From NCBI GenBank assembly GCA_015056325.1, contig SVGL01000005.1, forward strand, positions 1-64,000: a stretch of 64,000 nt of DNA. The letters run 5' to 3'. The stretch's first letter is position 1. Every line of letters starts with the position of its first letter. A model generated the notes under the pieces. That model had not been told where the DNA came from. It was given only the letters and a program-made list of their open reading frames with translations, and ran no database searches. Positions 14,771 to 23,896 of this stretch are shown one piece after another. This DNA comes from Clostridiales bacterium. GTDB taxonomy: Bacteria; Bacillota; Clostridia; Christensenellales; Aristaeellaceae. Both the position numbers and the translations under genes were made by a program.

Positions 14771-16270
14771 ATGAAGAAGCTGGCGCTCCTGCTGCTGTTG
14801 CTCCTGCCCTGTATCGCCCTGTCGGAGGAGGCTGCATCCGATCTCTGGGCGTACACCCTCACCGATGAGGGCGCAGTCGTCACGGAATACCGCATCGACG
14901 AGCACAACCCGGCGACCCTCGTCATCCCTGCCGAGCTGGATGGGCATCCGGTGGTGGACATCGCCGAGGGCGCCTTTAGCGTTTACTGGGGCGAGCTCGC
15001 CTTTGCGGGCGATATCCCTCACCTCACCAACGCGGACGGTTTCCTCATCAATACCCGCACGGACACGTTACTCTACACTGCACCGTCCAGCCGGGGAAAG
15101 GCGCTGCCCGCCGTTCGCCGTTTGGGCGAGTGCTCGCTGATCAACTGGGCCGAATGGGATACGGAGGTCGTCGTCCCCGAAGGCGTGGAGGAGATCGGCA
15201 AAGCGGCATTCTATGACGTCGGCCTGGCCTCTTTAGCGCTGCCGGAAAGCCTGCGCGTCATCGAGACAAACGCGTTTTACGCCTTTGGCGTGGATGGCGA
15301 CGAAGTCATCCTGCCTGCCGGGGTGAAAGAGGTACAGTTCGGGGCATTCGGCTTGTTCTACGTGGACGCTGACCCTACCGGGCGGGCCTACTGGCACCTG
15401 ACTGTCACCCCGTCCGATAAATGGGGAACCCACTTTGAGACCTACTTTGAGTACGCCGAGCGCACCGGCGATGACTGGGACGTGGCCGACTACACCCGCG
15501 AGCTGTACGAATACGAGGAGACTGCCGAGGGCCTCGTCATCACCAACTGGAACCACAACGGCTACGGCGACGCGGTGCCGGAGGTGGTCATGCTTCCCGA
15601 CGAAATCTGGGGCGACCCGGTCATCGGCATCGCCGACAACGCCCTCAACACCTATGAAATGTATTATGAGCACAGCTTCACCCTCGTCATCCCGGAGGGC
15701 GTGAAGTGGCTGTCCGACGATGTATTCTGGTGCTGCCACAATGCGGATGCGATCTACTTCCCTGCCAGCCTGACGGAGATCCCCGAGGGTTGCTTCGACC
15801 ATGTGCACGCTGAGTTCATCGTGGCAGAAGGCAATCCGCGGTACGAAATGCGCGATGGCTTCCTCATCGACAAGCAGAAAGATGCCATCGTCTACACCAC
15901 GCCTGAATGCCGGGGCAAGCCTATCCCCGCCGTCCGCCGCATCGGTTCCAGCAGTATGGACAACTGGGGTACCGCTTGGGGGCAGGATGTGGTCATCCCG
16001 GAGGGCGTGGAGGAGATCGGCTCCTTTGCGTTTTACGACTGGGAGCTCGGCCATGTCACCCTGCCGGAGAGTCTGCGTCTGATCGAAACGGAGGCCTTCT
16101 GCGTGGTGATCACAGAGCCGGTTGTCATTCCTGCGTCGGTGGAGCTGGTGCAGCGCGGCGCGTTCTTCTATGAAACGCCCCTCATCGTTACCAGCGATTC
16201 GACGCATTTCGAGACAGCCGGGGAATACGAGAGCCGCGTCGGGTATCCCTGGTGGGGCGACGAGGAATAA
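14771..16270 (+). CDS. Secreted BspA-like leucine-rich-repeat protein
   Basis: A 499-residue protein with a signal peptide (MKKLALLLLLLLPCIALSEE). LRR_5-type units follow, such as VVVPEGVEEIGKAAF and LPESLRVIETNAF. The protein contains an internal duplication: DGFLINTRTDTLLYTAPSSR with RGKALPAVRRLG (about residues 95-130) reappears as DGFLIDKQKDAIVYTTPECR with RGKPIPAVRRIG (about 365-400), each followed by two LRR units. Such proteins are surface or secreted binding proteins. There is no sortase motif or SH3 anchor, so attachment is unclear. ATG 14771 is chosen for the signal peptide and AAAGGCGG upstream. Confidence 0.75.
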   Translation: MKKLALLLLLLLPCIALSEEAASDLWAYTLTDEGAVVTEYRIDEHNPATLVIPAELDGHPVVDIAEGAFSVYWGELAFAGDIPHLTNADGFLINTRTDTLLYTAPSSRGKALPAVRRLGECSLINWAEWDTEVVVPEGVEEIGKAAFYDVGLASLALPESLRVIETNAFYAFGVDGDEVILPAGVKEVQFGAFGLFYVDADPTGRAYWHLTVTPSDKWGTHFETYFEYAERTGDDWDVADYTRELYEYEETAEGLVITNWNHNGYGDAVPEVVMLPDEIWGDPVIGIADNALNTYEMYYEHSFTLVIPEGVKWLSDDVFWCCHNADAIYFPASLTEIPEGCFDHVHAEFIVAEGNPRYEMRDGFLIDKQKDAIVYTTPECRGKPIPAVRRIGSSSMDNWGTAWGQDVVIPEGVEEIGSFAFYDWELGHVTLPESLRLIETEAFCVVITEPVVIPASVELVQRGAFFYETPLIVTSDSTHFETAGEYESRVGYPWWGDEE

Positions 16271-16292
16271 GCTCCCTTCGGGGAGCCTTTTT
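16271..16292 (+). terminator. Terminator after the LRR gene
   Basis: GCTCCC-TTCG-GGGAGC followed by CTTTTTG, directly after the stop codon. Confidence 0.85.
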
Positions 16293-16294
16293 GC

Positions 16295-16323
16295 TTGATT
16301 CTCCGCCCCGTTTGCGGTATACT
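16295..16323 (+). promoter_or_regulatory. Promoter of the traX-like gene
   Basis: TTGATT (16295-16300), 17-bp spacer, TATACT (16318-16323). Confidence 0.75.
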
Positions 16324-16355
16324 ACACACATATTCACGCATCCGAGGTACCGCTT

Positions 16356-17153
16356 ATGACACGCAAAACATCCATCGCCGGCAGCACAAGCACCGGCTGG
16401 CTCAAGCTGATCGCGCTGCTCTTCATGTTCATCGACCACGCAGGCAAGATGTGCTTCCCGGCCATCCCGGAGATGCGCATGCTGGGGCGGCTGGCCTTCC
16501 CGCTGTACTGCTGGTGCCTGGTGGTGGGCGCGGCCAACACCCGCTCCTTCCCCAAATATCTCGGGCGCATCGGCCTCATCGGCCTGATCTCCCAGCCGCT
16601 GTACATGGTGGCGCTCCACCACCCCTGGACGAAGGCCAACATCTTCCTCACCCTTTTTGTGGCACTGCTGGGATTGTGGGGCCTGAGGGAAAAGAAGTTC
16701 CTCAGCCACATCTGGGCGCCGGTGATTGCCATCGTTGTGGCTCACCTGCTGGACGTGGACTACGGCTGGAAGGGCGTGCTGCTGGTGTTCCTGCTGTGGA
16801 TGGTGAGGGACTCCCGCCCGGGCATCGCTGCGGTGATGATCGCCTTCTGCCTGTTCTGGGGCAGCGGCTCCTCTTCGGTGTACAGCGTCTTCGGATGGAA
16901 CTTCGCAGGCTTCACCCGCACCAAGATCGGCATGCTGCTCACGCCCTTCCTCAAGCTGCAGGGGCTGGCGCTGCTCTCCCTGCCGCTGATGCTGTGGAAT
17001 CTGCCCGGCCGCGTCCGCCTGCCCAAGTGGGCGGGATACGCCATCTATCCGGTGCACCTGGTGCTGCTGATCGCCCTGGAGTACTTAATGGGCGTCACCG
17101 TCCATTGGGAGCATCTGGGCAATGCCTGGCAGCAGTTCATCGCCCTGTTTTGA
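16356..17153 (+). CDS. TraX-family membrane protein
   Basis: A 265-residue protein with about seven hydrophobic helices. It opens GWLKLIALLFMFIDHAGKM and continues MLGRLAFPLYCWCLVVGA, the conserved 'LK.iAl..MfiDH' and 'GRlaFPlf' features of TraX (PF05857). E. coli TraX N-acetylates F-pilin; chromosomal homologues in Clostridia have unknown substrates and probably act as membrane acyltransferases. The nucleotidyltransferase gene starts 12 bp downstream and is likely co-transcribed. Confidence 0.8.
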   Translation: MTRKTSIAGSTSTGWLKLIALLFMFIDHAGKMCFPAIPEMRMLGRLAFPLYCWCLVVGAANTRSFPKYLGRIGLIGLISQPLYMVALHHPWTKANIFLTLFVALLGLWGLREKKFLSHIWAPVIAIVVAHLLDVDYGWKGVLLVFLLWMVRDSRPGIAAVMIAFCLFWGSGSSSVYSVFGWNFAGFTRTKIGMLLTPFLKLQGLALLSLPLMLWNLPGRVRLPKWAGYAIYPVHLVLLIALEYLMGVTVHWEHLGNAWQQFIALF

Positions 17154-17165
17154 GGAGAAGATTTT

Positions 17166-17948
17166 ATGCCGCTTGAACCCCGTCTGCGCCTGGCCATCAA
17201 CACCATGGCGGTGAGCATCTCCCGCATATTGGCGGACGCACAGCCCTCGATTTATCTTTATGGCTCCGTCACGGCGGAGGACTACCGCCCTGGCTGGAGC
17301 GATGTTGACCTCCTGGTCCTCACCCGGGAACCCATCACGGAGGTGCAATCCGCTGAGCTCCTGCACCTGCGCCACACGCTCGCCGCCCGCGACCCGGATA
17401 CGCCCCACTACCGTCTCTTTGAGGGCGGCATGCTCGACCTGGGCAGCTTTCTCTCCGGCGACGCGACCCGCGTTGTTTACTGGGGCACCACCGGCGAACG
17501 CATCAAGAAAGCCCACGCATTTTCCGCCTTTGACCGCATTTCTCTGTTGCAGACCGGCCAGCTGCTCCTGGGCAAGGACGTCCGCCGGCACATTGAGATG
17601 CCGGAATACCCTGAGGTCATTTCTGCCATCGCCGATCACCTGGCTTCCATCCGTGAGCACGGCAAGGGCGCGCGCAGCATCTATGCATACGGGTGGCTGC
17701 TGGACATCGCCCGGTGCATGTATGTGCTGGTGAACGGCCGCCCCGCCACCAAGACCGCCGCTGCCCAGTGGGCCCTGGATGAGCACCTCTGCCCCTGCCC
17801 GGCGGAGCTGGCCATGGCGCTGACGGTGCGCCGCCAGCCGGAGCTCATTCACGACGAGAGCGTCCTCGCCTACGCCGAGGGGCTGACGGAGGCGATCCAG
17901 TCTTTCGCCGCGCTGCTGGGCAAGGCGCTGGGGATGCAAAGCGACTAA
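17166..17948 (+). CDS. Nucleotidyltransferase of the aminoglycoside adenylyltransferase fold
   Basis: A 260-residue protein. IYLYGSVTAEDYRPGWSDVD (about 28-47) is the pol-beta-type active site GS-x(n)-SDvDLLVL. A C-terminal helical domain follows (AYGWLLDIARCMYVLVNGRP), as in ANT(3'')/ANT(9)-like enzymes. It could transfer a nucleotide to a small molecule or protein. Drug resistance should not be assumed, because the family also contains housekeeping members. It is co-oriented with the traX-like gene. Confidence 0.7.
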   Translation: MPLEPRLRLAINTMAVSISRILADAQPSIYLYGSVTAEDYRPGWSDVDLLVLTREPITEVQSAELLHLRHTLAARDPDTPHYRLFEGGMLDLGSFLSGDATRVVYWGTTGERIKKAHAFSAFDRISLLQTGQLLLGKDVRRHIEMPEYPEVISAIADHLASIREHGKGARSIYAYGWLLDIARCMYVLVNGRPATKTAAAQWALDEHLCPCPAELAMALTVRRQPELIHDESVLAYAEGLTEAIQSFAALLGKALGMQSD

Positions 17949-17956
17949 GGCTCCGC

Positions 17957-18016
17957 ATTAACCCCACCGACTTCACTGTCGTTCGGCCACCTCCCCTGCG
18001 AAGGGGAGGTTTTTTT
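17957..18016 (-). repeat. Clostridial palindromic repeat (GGGAGGTGGC type) acting as terminator
   Basis: On the minus strand CCTCCCCTTCGCAGGGGAGG, then TGGC, a variable stem (CGAACGACAGTGAAGTCGG), then TGGGGTT. The plus-strand reading gives CCTCCCC-TGCGAA-GGGGAGG plus TTTTTTT, a terminator for the gene ending at 17948. Same architecture as the elements at 40343, 40405 and 54566. Confidence 0.75.
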
Positions 18017-18032
18017 AGTACAAGGGGAAAAC

Positions 18033-18061
18033 TGTACAAATCCGCCGCCACCATGTATAAT
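18033..18061 (+). promoter_or_regulatory. Promoter of metH
   Basis: TGTACA (18033-18038, weak -35), 17-bp spacer, TATAAT (18056-18061). The leader is only about 28 nt, too short for a SAM riboswitch. Confidence 0.6.
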
Positions 18062-18095
18062 GGTAGCATTCCATGAAATACAAGGGGATACCGCC

Positions 18096-20432
18096 ATGTT
18101 CGATACAACCAAGCTCACCTTCCTGGATGGCGCGATGGGCACCATGCTCCAGCAATCCGGCATGAAGCCCGGCGATGTGCCGGAGCTCCTGGCCCTCACC
18201 AACCCGGAGCTGCTGACCTCTATTCACCGGCAGTATGTCGAAGCCGGGGCGGACGTGGTGTACGCCAACACCTTCGGCGCCAACCGCCGCAAGCTGGCAA
18301 AGCACGGCGCCTCGGTGGAAGAAGTCGTGATCGCTGCCGTCAAGGCCGCGAAGAAGGCCTGCGAGGATCACAACGCCCATGTGGCACTGGACATCGGCCC
18401 CCTGGGCGAGCTCCTGGAGCCGCTGGGTTCCCTCCCCTTTGAGACAGCGGTGGACATGTTTGCCGAGCTGGTGCGGGCAGGCGTGAAGGCCGGGGCGGAT
18501 CTCATCGCCATCGAGACCATGACCGACCTGCAGGAGGCCCGCGCCGCCCTCATCGCGGCGAAGGAGAACAGCGACCTGCCCGTCATCGTGACCATGAGCT
18601 TCGAGGAGACCGGGCGCACCTTCACCGGGTGCACGGCGGCCTCCATGGCGGCAACGCTGACCGGCCTTGGCGCAGACGCCATCGGCGTGAACTGCTCCCT
18701 GGGCCCGACGCAGCTGCTGCCCATCCTGAAGGAGATCGGGGAAATCAGCCATCTGCCCATCATTGCCAAGCCCAACGCGGGCCTGCCCGACCCGGTGGAC
18801 GGCCATTATGACCTGACCCCGGCGGAATTCGCCGAGGCCATGGCGGAAGCCGCCCAGGCAGGCGTGTCCGTCGTGGGCGGATGCTGCGGCACAAATCCGG
18901 ATTACATCCGCGCGCTGCACGAGCGCGTGAAAGACATGACCCCCGGCACGCGGGAGCTCCGCCATGCCAGCATGGTCTGCACCGCGACGAAGGCAGTCAC
19001 CATCGACGGCGTACGCGTCATCGGCGAGCGCATCAACCCCACCGGCAAGAAGCGCTTCCAGCAGGCGCTGAAGGAGCAGGATTTTGACTACATCGTGGAC
19101 GTGGCCGTTCAGCAGGAGGACGCCGGCGCGGATATCCTGGACGTGAATGTCGGCTACCCCGGCGTGGACGAAACGACCATGCTGCCCCAGGTGGTGCGCA
19201 AGCTCCAGGAGGCCATCTCCCTCCCCCTGATGCTGGACTCCACCAACCCCGAGGCCCTGGAGGCGGGTCTGCGGGTCTGCTGCGGCAAGGCGGCGGTGAA
19301 CTCCATTAACGGAGACCCGGCGGTGCTGAGCCGCATCCTGCCCATCGTGAAGAAATACGGCGCTGCCGTCGTCGGCCTGACGATGGACGAAAGCGGCCTC
19401 CCCAAGACCGCCGACGAGCGCATCGCCATCGCACAGCGCATGCTTTCTGCAGTAGAAAGCTGCGGCATCTCCCGTGAAAACCTGTGGATCGACTGTCTGA
19501 CGCTGACGGTCTCCGCCCAGCAGGATCAGGCCCGCGCCACCCTGGACGCCGTCCGCAGGGTGTCTGACGAACTGCATCTCCCCACAGTGCTGGGCGTGTC
19601 GAACATCTCCTTCGGGCTGCCCAACCGGCCGCTGATGGCGCAAACCTTCCTCACACAGGCCATGGCAGCAGGCCTGACGCTGCCCATCATCAACCCCAAC
19701 CAAGTGGAGATGATGGACGCCATCGCCGCTCACCGCGCCCTCTCCGGGGAGGACGCCGGCTGCCGCGCGTATGTGGAGCGCTACGCCAGTGCGGCGGCAA
19801 CTCCGGCGGCCGGGGCTCCCTCCGTGATGACGCTGGAGGACGCAATCATCCGCGGCCTGAAAGGCGATGCCTCCCGTCTGGCCAAGGAAGCCATCGCATC
19901 TTCCTCCGGGCTGGAGCTGGTGGAGACCGTACTCATCCCCGCGCTGGACAAAGTCGGCGCGGATTACGAGGCGGGCCGTGCCTTCCTGCCCCAGCTGCTG
20001 GCCTCCGCTCAGGCGGCCCAGGCGGTGTTCGCCGTCATCAAGGAAAGCATGGGCGAGAGCAGCGTCCGCAAGGGCAAGGTCATCATCGCCACCGTGAAGG
20101 GCGATGTGCATGACATCGGCAAGAACATCGCCGGCACGGTGATGGCCAACTACGGCTACCAGATCATCGATCTGGGCCGCGACGTGCCCGCCGAAGCCAT
20201 CGTGGACGCCGTCCTCCGCGAGGACGTCCGCCTGGTGGGCCTCTCCGCGCTGATGACCACCACCCTCCCCGCGATGGAGGAGTCCGTCCGCCAGCTGAAC
20301 AAGCTGCCCCATCCCCCGGCCATCATGCTGGGCGGCGCGGTGGTGACGCAGGACTACGCCGACCGCCTCGGCTGCCACTACGCCAAGGACGCCAAGGCCT
20401 CCGTGGAGATTGCCCGGCTCGTGCTTGATTGA
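18096..20432 (+). CDS. metH: Cobalamin-dependent methionine synthase lacking the reactivation domain
   Basis: A 778-residue protein. The homocysteine-binding domain is at about 1-285 (FLDGAMGTMLQQSG; zinc ligands GVNCSLGP and GGCCGTNP). The pterin-binding domain is at about 305-560 (VIGERINPTGKKRFQQ; SINGDPAVL). The cap and B12 domain is at about 590-778 with the cobalt-ligating GDVHDIGKN motif. The C-terminal AdoMet reactivation domain of E. coli MetH is absent, as usual in Clostridia where it is a separate protein. It makes methionine from homocysteine and methyl-THF. metA follows 39 bp later. Confidence 0.93.
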   Translation: MFDTTKLTFLDGAMGTMLQQSGMKPGDVPELLALTNPELLTSIHRQYVEAGADVVYANTFGANRRKLAKHGASVEEVVIAAVKAAKKACEDHNAHVALDIGPLGELLEPLGSLPFETAVDMFAELVRAGVKAGADLIAIETMTDLQEARAALIAAKENSDLPVIVTMSFEETGRTFTGCTAASMAATLTGLGADAIGVNCSLGPTQLLPILKEIGEISHLPIIAKPNAGLPDPVDGHYDLTPAEFAEAMAEAAQAGVSVVGGCCGTNPDYIRALHERVKDMTPGTRELRHASMVCTATKAVTIDGVRVIGERINPTGKKRFQQALKEQDFDYIVDVAVQQEDAGADILDVNVGYPGVDETTMLPQVVRKLQEAISLPLMLDSTNPEALEAGLRVCCGKAAVNSINGDPAVLSRILPIVKKYGAAVVGLTMDESGLPKTADERIAIAQRMLSAVESCGISRENLWIDCLTLTVSAQQDQARATLDAVRRVSDELHLPTVLGVSNISFGLPNRPLMAQTFLTQAMAAGLTLPIINPNQVEMMDAIAAHRALSGEDAGCRAYVERYASAAATPAAGAPSVMTLEDAIIRGLKGDASRLAKEAIASSSGLELVETVLIPALDKVGADYEAGRAFLPQLLASAQAAQAVFAVIKESMGESSVRKGKVIIATVKGDVHDIGKNIAGTVMANYGYQIIDLGRDVPAEAIVDAVLREDVRLVGLSALMTTTLPAMEESVRQLNKLPHPPAIMLGGAVVTQDYADRLGCHYAKDAKASVEIARLVLD

Positions 20433-20452
20433 GATACGCTTCCCCAATAAAC

Positions 20453-20474
20453 TGAAAGGGGGTCGAAGACCCTG
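20453..20474 (+). promoter_or_regulatory. metA SD-hairpin-CTG leader (shared with asnA)
   Basis: GAAAGGGGG is followed by the palindrome GGGTC-GAA-GACCC (20460-20472), and the start codon CTG (20472-20474) uses its last C. asnA has the same AAGGGGGTCGAAGACCCTG block. Folding would pair the SD region with bases next to the start codon. Confidence 0.7.
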
Positions 20475-21437
20475 CCTATCAAAATCCCCAACGACCTGCC
20501 CGCTGCGTCCAAGCTGCGCAGCGAAAACATCTTCGTGATGGCCGCCGACCGCGCCGTCACCCAGGATATCCGCCCGCTGAAGATCCTGCTGCTGAACCTG
20601 ATGCCCACTAAGATCGCCACCGAAACCCAGCTGGCGCGCCTCCTGGGCAACACGCCGCTGCAGGTGGAGATGGACCTGCTGATGGTGGAATCCCACGTCA
20701 GCAAGAACACCTCCGCCGAGCACATGCTGTCCTTTTACAAGACCTTCGACCAGGTCAAGGACAACACCTACGACGGCATGGTTATCACCGGCGCGCCGGT
20801 GGAGCAGCTGCCCTTCGAGGAGGTCGATTACTGGGAGGAACTGTGCACGATCTTCGAGTGGACGAAGACCCATGTGACCTCCACCTTCCACATCTGCTGG
20901 GGCGCCCAGGCCGGCCTTTACTACCACTGGGGCATCCCCAAGAAGGCCCTGCCGAAAAAGCTCTCCGGCGTGTACCGGCACCGGGTCGTCCACAAGGGCT
21001 CCATCCTCTTCCGCGGCTTTGACGACACCTTCATGGTGCCCCAGTCCCGTTACACCACGGTGGACACGGCGGATATCCTCAGGCGCCCGGAGCTCAAGAT
21101 CCTCGCCATGTCCGAGGAGGCAGGCGTCTACGCTATCTCCACCCACGGCGGACGGCAGATCTTCATCACCGGCCACTCGGAGTACGACGCGGACACCCTC
21201 CTGGGCGAGTACCTGCGCGACAAGAAGGCCGGCATCAACCCGGACGTGCCCGTCAACTACTTCCCCGATGACGACGATACGAAGGAGCCCGTCTGCACCT
21301 GGCGCTCCAGCGCGAATCTGCTGTACTGCAACTGGCTGAACTACTTCGTCTACCAGGCCACGCCCTACGACCTCACCAAGGTCGGCGTGGTGCTCATGGA
21401 CGATCACATGCCCGCGTGGATCCGGGCGGAGAAATAA
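20472..21437 (+). CDS. metA: Homoserine O-acyltransferase MetA, CTG start
   Basis: A 321-residue protein. The N-terminus [14 protein letters not shown] aligns with the family's M-P-I-x-I-P opening, so initiation must be at CTG 20472. A TAA lies in frame at 20448, and no ATG, GTG or TTG falls between it and the conserved N-terminus. Catalytic Cys is in [11 protein letters not shown], His in [20 protein letters not shown], Glu in the same helix. It acylates homoserine as the first committed step of methionine synthesis. It probably shares a transcript with metH. Acetyl versus succinyl specificity is not decided here. Confidence 0.93.
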   Translation: MPIKIPNDLPAASKLRSENIFVMAADRAVTQDIRPLKILLLNLMPTKIATETQLARLLGNTPLQVEMDLLMVESHVSKNTSAEHMLSFYKTFDQVKDNTYDGMVITGAPVEQLPFEEVDYWEELCTIFEWTKTHVTSTFHICWGAQAGLYYHWGIPKKALPKKLSGVYRHRVVHKGSILFRGFDDTFMVPQSRYTTVDTADILRRPELKILAMSEEAGVYAISTHGGRQIFITGHSEYDADTLLGEYLRDKKAGINPDVPVNYFPDDDDTKEPVCTWRSSANLLYCNWLNYFVYQATPYDLTKVGVVLMDDHMPAWIRAEK

Positions 21438-21456
21438 CACAGAAGGAGACGTACTT

Positions 21457-22611
21457 ATGCTGCACATCATCAACGCATACCTCAAGCCCATCACATCCCC
21501 CGACATTCCCTGCGGCGAGATGCTCATCGACGGCGGCAAGATCGTCGCCATCGGCGAAACCGTGAACGCCCCCGAAGGATGCGAGGTCATCGACGCAAAG
21601 GGCGGCCTGGTCTGCCCCGGCTTCATCGACGCCCATACCCACATCGGCCTGCATGAAGAATCCGTCCGCTGGGAGGGCGCGGACTACAATGAAGTCTCCG
21701 CACCCGTCACCCCGGAGATGCGCGCCATCGACGCCATCAATCCCCGGGATGAAGCCTTCCGCGTGGCCCTCTCCGGCGGCGTGACCACGGCCTGCACCGG
21801 CCCCGGCAGCGCCAATGTCATCGGCGGCACCTTCACCGCCATCAAGCTCCACGGTGACAACGTGGACGATATGATCCTGCGCGAGGCCGTCGCGATGAAG
21901 ATCGCCATGGGCGAAAACCCCAAGGGCTGCTACGGTCAGCAGGGCAAGAAAACGCCCGTGACCCGCATGGCCATCGCGGCGCTGCTGCGCGGCACCCTCG
22001 CCAAGGCCAAGAAGTACGCCGCCGACATCGCGCTGGCGGATGCGGAAGGCAAAGCTCGTCCCTTCGACTTCCAGATGGAGGCCATGCTGCCGGTCATCAA
22101 CCGGGAGATTCCCCTCAAGGCCCATGCTCACCGCGCGGATGATATCCTCACCGTGCTGCGGGTGTGCAAGGAATTCGACGTGGACGTAACCCTCGACCAC
22201 GTCACCGAGGGCCACCTGATCGTGGATAAGCTGGTGGAGGCAGGCAAGCCCGTGCTGGTGGGCCCGAGCTTTGGCTCCAAGAGCAAGTTCGAGCTGAAGG
22301 AGAAGTCCTTCGAGACCCCCGGCATCCTGGCAAACGCCGGCCTGGACGTGTGCATCATCACCGATGCGCCGGTCATTCCGCTGAACTACCTGCCCCTGTG
22401 CGCGGGTCTGGCGATCCGCGAGGGCATGGCGGAGGACGCCGCCTGGCGCGCCATCACCATCAACCCGGCGAAGGTCGCGGGCATTGACGAGCGCGTCGGC
22501 TCCCTGGAAAAGGGCAAGGACGCGGACTTCGCCATCTGGTCTGGCGATCCCCTCCGTGACATCCAGGCCCGGGCGAAGATGGTCTTCGTCAACGGCGAAA
22601 ACGTGCTGTAA
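21457..22611 (+). CDS. Metal-dependent amidohydrolase (imidazolonepropionase-like)
   Basis: A 384-residue protein. The metal-binding motif GFIDAHTHIG is at about 53-62, with further ligands in PLKAHAHRADDI (about 215) and TLDHVTEG (about 245), and the catalytic Asp in CIITDAPVIP (about 310). The small N- and C-terminal beta strands form the composite domain (GKDADFAIWSGDPL). The substrate cannot be told. It follows metA by 19 bp with its own SD (AAGGAG), so it may belong to the methionine operon, though no direct link to that pathway is known. Confidence 0.8.
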   Translation: MLHIINAYLKPITSPDIPCGEMLIDGGKIVAIGETVNAPEGCEVIDAKGGLVCPGFIDAHTHIGLHEESVRWEGADYNEVSAPVTPEMRAIDAINPRDEAFRVALSGGVTTACTGPGSANVIGGTFTAIKLHGDNVDDMILREAVAMKIAMGENPKGCYGQQGKKTPVTRMAIAALLRGTLAKAKKYAADIALADAEGKARPFDFQMEAMLPVINREIPLKAHAHRADDILTVLRVCKEFDVDVTLDHVTEGHLIVDKLVEAGKPVLVGPSFGSKSKFELKEKSFETPGILANAGLDVCIITDAPVIPLNYLPLCAGLAIREGMAEDAAWRAITINPAKVAGIDERVGSLEKGKDADFAIWSGDPLRDIQARAKMVFVNGENVL

Positions 22612-22619
22612 ACACAAAA

Positions 22620-22648
22620 AACCCGGTGTCCATCTCGGACGCCGGGTT
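22620..22648. terminator. Bidirectional terminator
   Basis: A 12-bp stem (AACCCGGTGTCC, 22620-22631, with GGACGCCGGGTT, 22637-22648) is flanked by AAAAA on the left and CTCTTT on the right, between convergent genes. Confidence 0.9.
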
Positions 22649-22662
22649 CTCTTTATGCTTGC

Positions 22663-23757
22663 TTACTTCTTTTCCAGCCCAAGGCCCTTCTGGAGCAGCA
22701 CGACGAAGTCCTGCACGTTGGTGACGATGCCGCGGGCGCTGAGGCTGCCGCGATCCGCCAGCTTGTTCACCGCGAACTCGCTCACATCCACGCAGTAGAA
22801 ATACACCTGGCGGATGGTGCCGTCGGGGAGCATGCGGTAGGAGGGCGTCATGTTGCCGGTGGCGATGGTGTGGAGCATGGTGGCCATGCAGATGACGGTG
22901 GTGGCGCTGCGCAGCTGGTTGCGCATGGCGTCCTGGGCTGCATAAACGTCGCCAAAGACGGGCGGCAGGGGGCCGTCGTCGCGGATGGAGCCGCCCAGGA
23001 TGTAGGGCACGCCCATCTTTTCGCAGGAGTAGATGATGCCGTTGTCGATGCCCTCTTCCTTGATGAAGTTGGCGATGGAGCCGTGGTGGCGCACCCGGTT
23101 GATGGTCTCCAGGTGATTGTAGTGGCCATTGGGCTGGGAGACGTGGGTGTAGATGTCCTGGCCCAGGGCAGTACCCATATAGGCGCCCTCCAGGTCATGG
23201 GTGGCCAGAGCGTTGCCGGCGAGGATCGCGTGGACATAGCCCGCTTCGATGAGGCTGCTCATGGCGGCGCGGGCGTCCCGGTCAAAGGCGAAGGCGGGGC
23301 CCATCACCCAGACGATCTTGCCGTGATCCCGGTCATGGCGGAGCAGGTCGTAAAGCTCGGTGTAATCCTGGGAGTAGGCGGTCTCACGACTGCGATTGCG
23401 GCGGAAGGCGAAGTTCTCCTCCGGCCTTTCCTCCTCGCGGAAGCCGTTCACATGCATGTAGATGCCGTCCTCGCAGTTCTCCGTGCGGCCCAGGAGCACC
23501 AGGTCGCCCTTCTTGAGCAGACGGAATTCCCGCACGATGATGCGGCCCTCCTCCAGCACAGCCACACAGTCCATGCGGCTTTCCTCCGCCAGCAGCCACT
23601 CACCGTTCACCTTGACATACTCCGGGTAGATGCTCATAGCATGGAAATTCTCCGGCGCCACACCGTCGGCCTCGGCAGGCTCGAAAATGGCGTCGGGGGC
23701 ATTGACAAACAGATCCTGGGTGAAATCAGGATGGAAATAGGGCCGCAGCGCAAACAT
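22663..23757 (-). CDS. TIGR00300-family protein (ornithine cyclodeaminase/LOR-SDH-like)
   Basis: A 364-residue protein. The C-terminal Rossmann-like region carries IVWVMGPAFAFDRDARAAMS and GYVHAILAGNALATHDLEGA, diagnostic of the LOR/SDH-type family that includes cyanobacterial AgrE/ArgZ C-terminal domains. As I recall, members have been linked to ornithine cyclodeaminase activity with a nickel-pincer nucleotide cofactor. That activity is not shown by the sequence. The gene is monocistronic, with an SD (AAGGAGAA) before ATG 23757 and the shared terminator after it. Confidence 0.75.
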   Translation of the reverse strand: MFALRPYFHPDFTQDLFVNAPDAIFEPAEADGVAPENFHAMSIYPEYVKVNGEWLLAEESRMDCVAVLEEGRIIVREFRLLKKGDLVLLGRTENCEDGIYMHVNGFREEERPEENFAFRRNRSRETAYSQDYTELYDLLRHDRDHGKIVWVMGPAFAFDRDARAAMSSLIEAGYVHAILAGNALATHDLEGAYMGTALGQDIYTHVSQPNGHYNHLETINRVRHHGSIANFIKEEGIDNGIIYSCEKMGVPYILGGSIRDDGPLPPVFGDVYAAQDAMRNQLRSATTVICMATMLHTIATGNMTPSYRMLPDGTIRQVYFYCVDVSEFAVNKLADRGSLSARGIVTNVQDFVVLLQKGLGLEKK

Positions 23758-23837
23758 ATGCAGTTCTCCTTTAACGGCTTTTTACCATCATACCACAATC
23801 AGCGGCATTTTTCCACACCTTTTATAAATGTTTTTGG

Positions 23838-23868
23838 GAAGATTTTCCCCAGCTGCGTCGTTATATAG
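23838..23868 (+). promoter_or_regulatory. ECF-like promoter before a secreted SH3 protein gene
   Basis: GAAGATTTT (23838-23846), 12 bp, CGTTATATAG (23859-23868). Same spacing and boxes as the sigma-gene promoter at 10035. Confidence 0.45.
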
Positions 23869-23896
23869 ATGAAAACGCTCACAAGGAGGTTTCACC

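Noticed and set aside
16295..17176. A 293-codon plus-strand frame over the TraX-like gene
   Set aside because: It is out of frame with the TraX motifs and gives a His/Gly/Pro-rich product.
18000..18095. SAM or B12 riboswitch before metH
   Set aside because: The leader from the predicted start site is about 30 nt, too short, and no conserved riboswitch core is visible.
18015..21644. A 1209-codon open frame on the minus strand
   Set aside because: It is the antisense of metH and metA, with low-complexity His/Gly/Val-rich composition expected from GC-rich codon use; no SD and no known domain.
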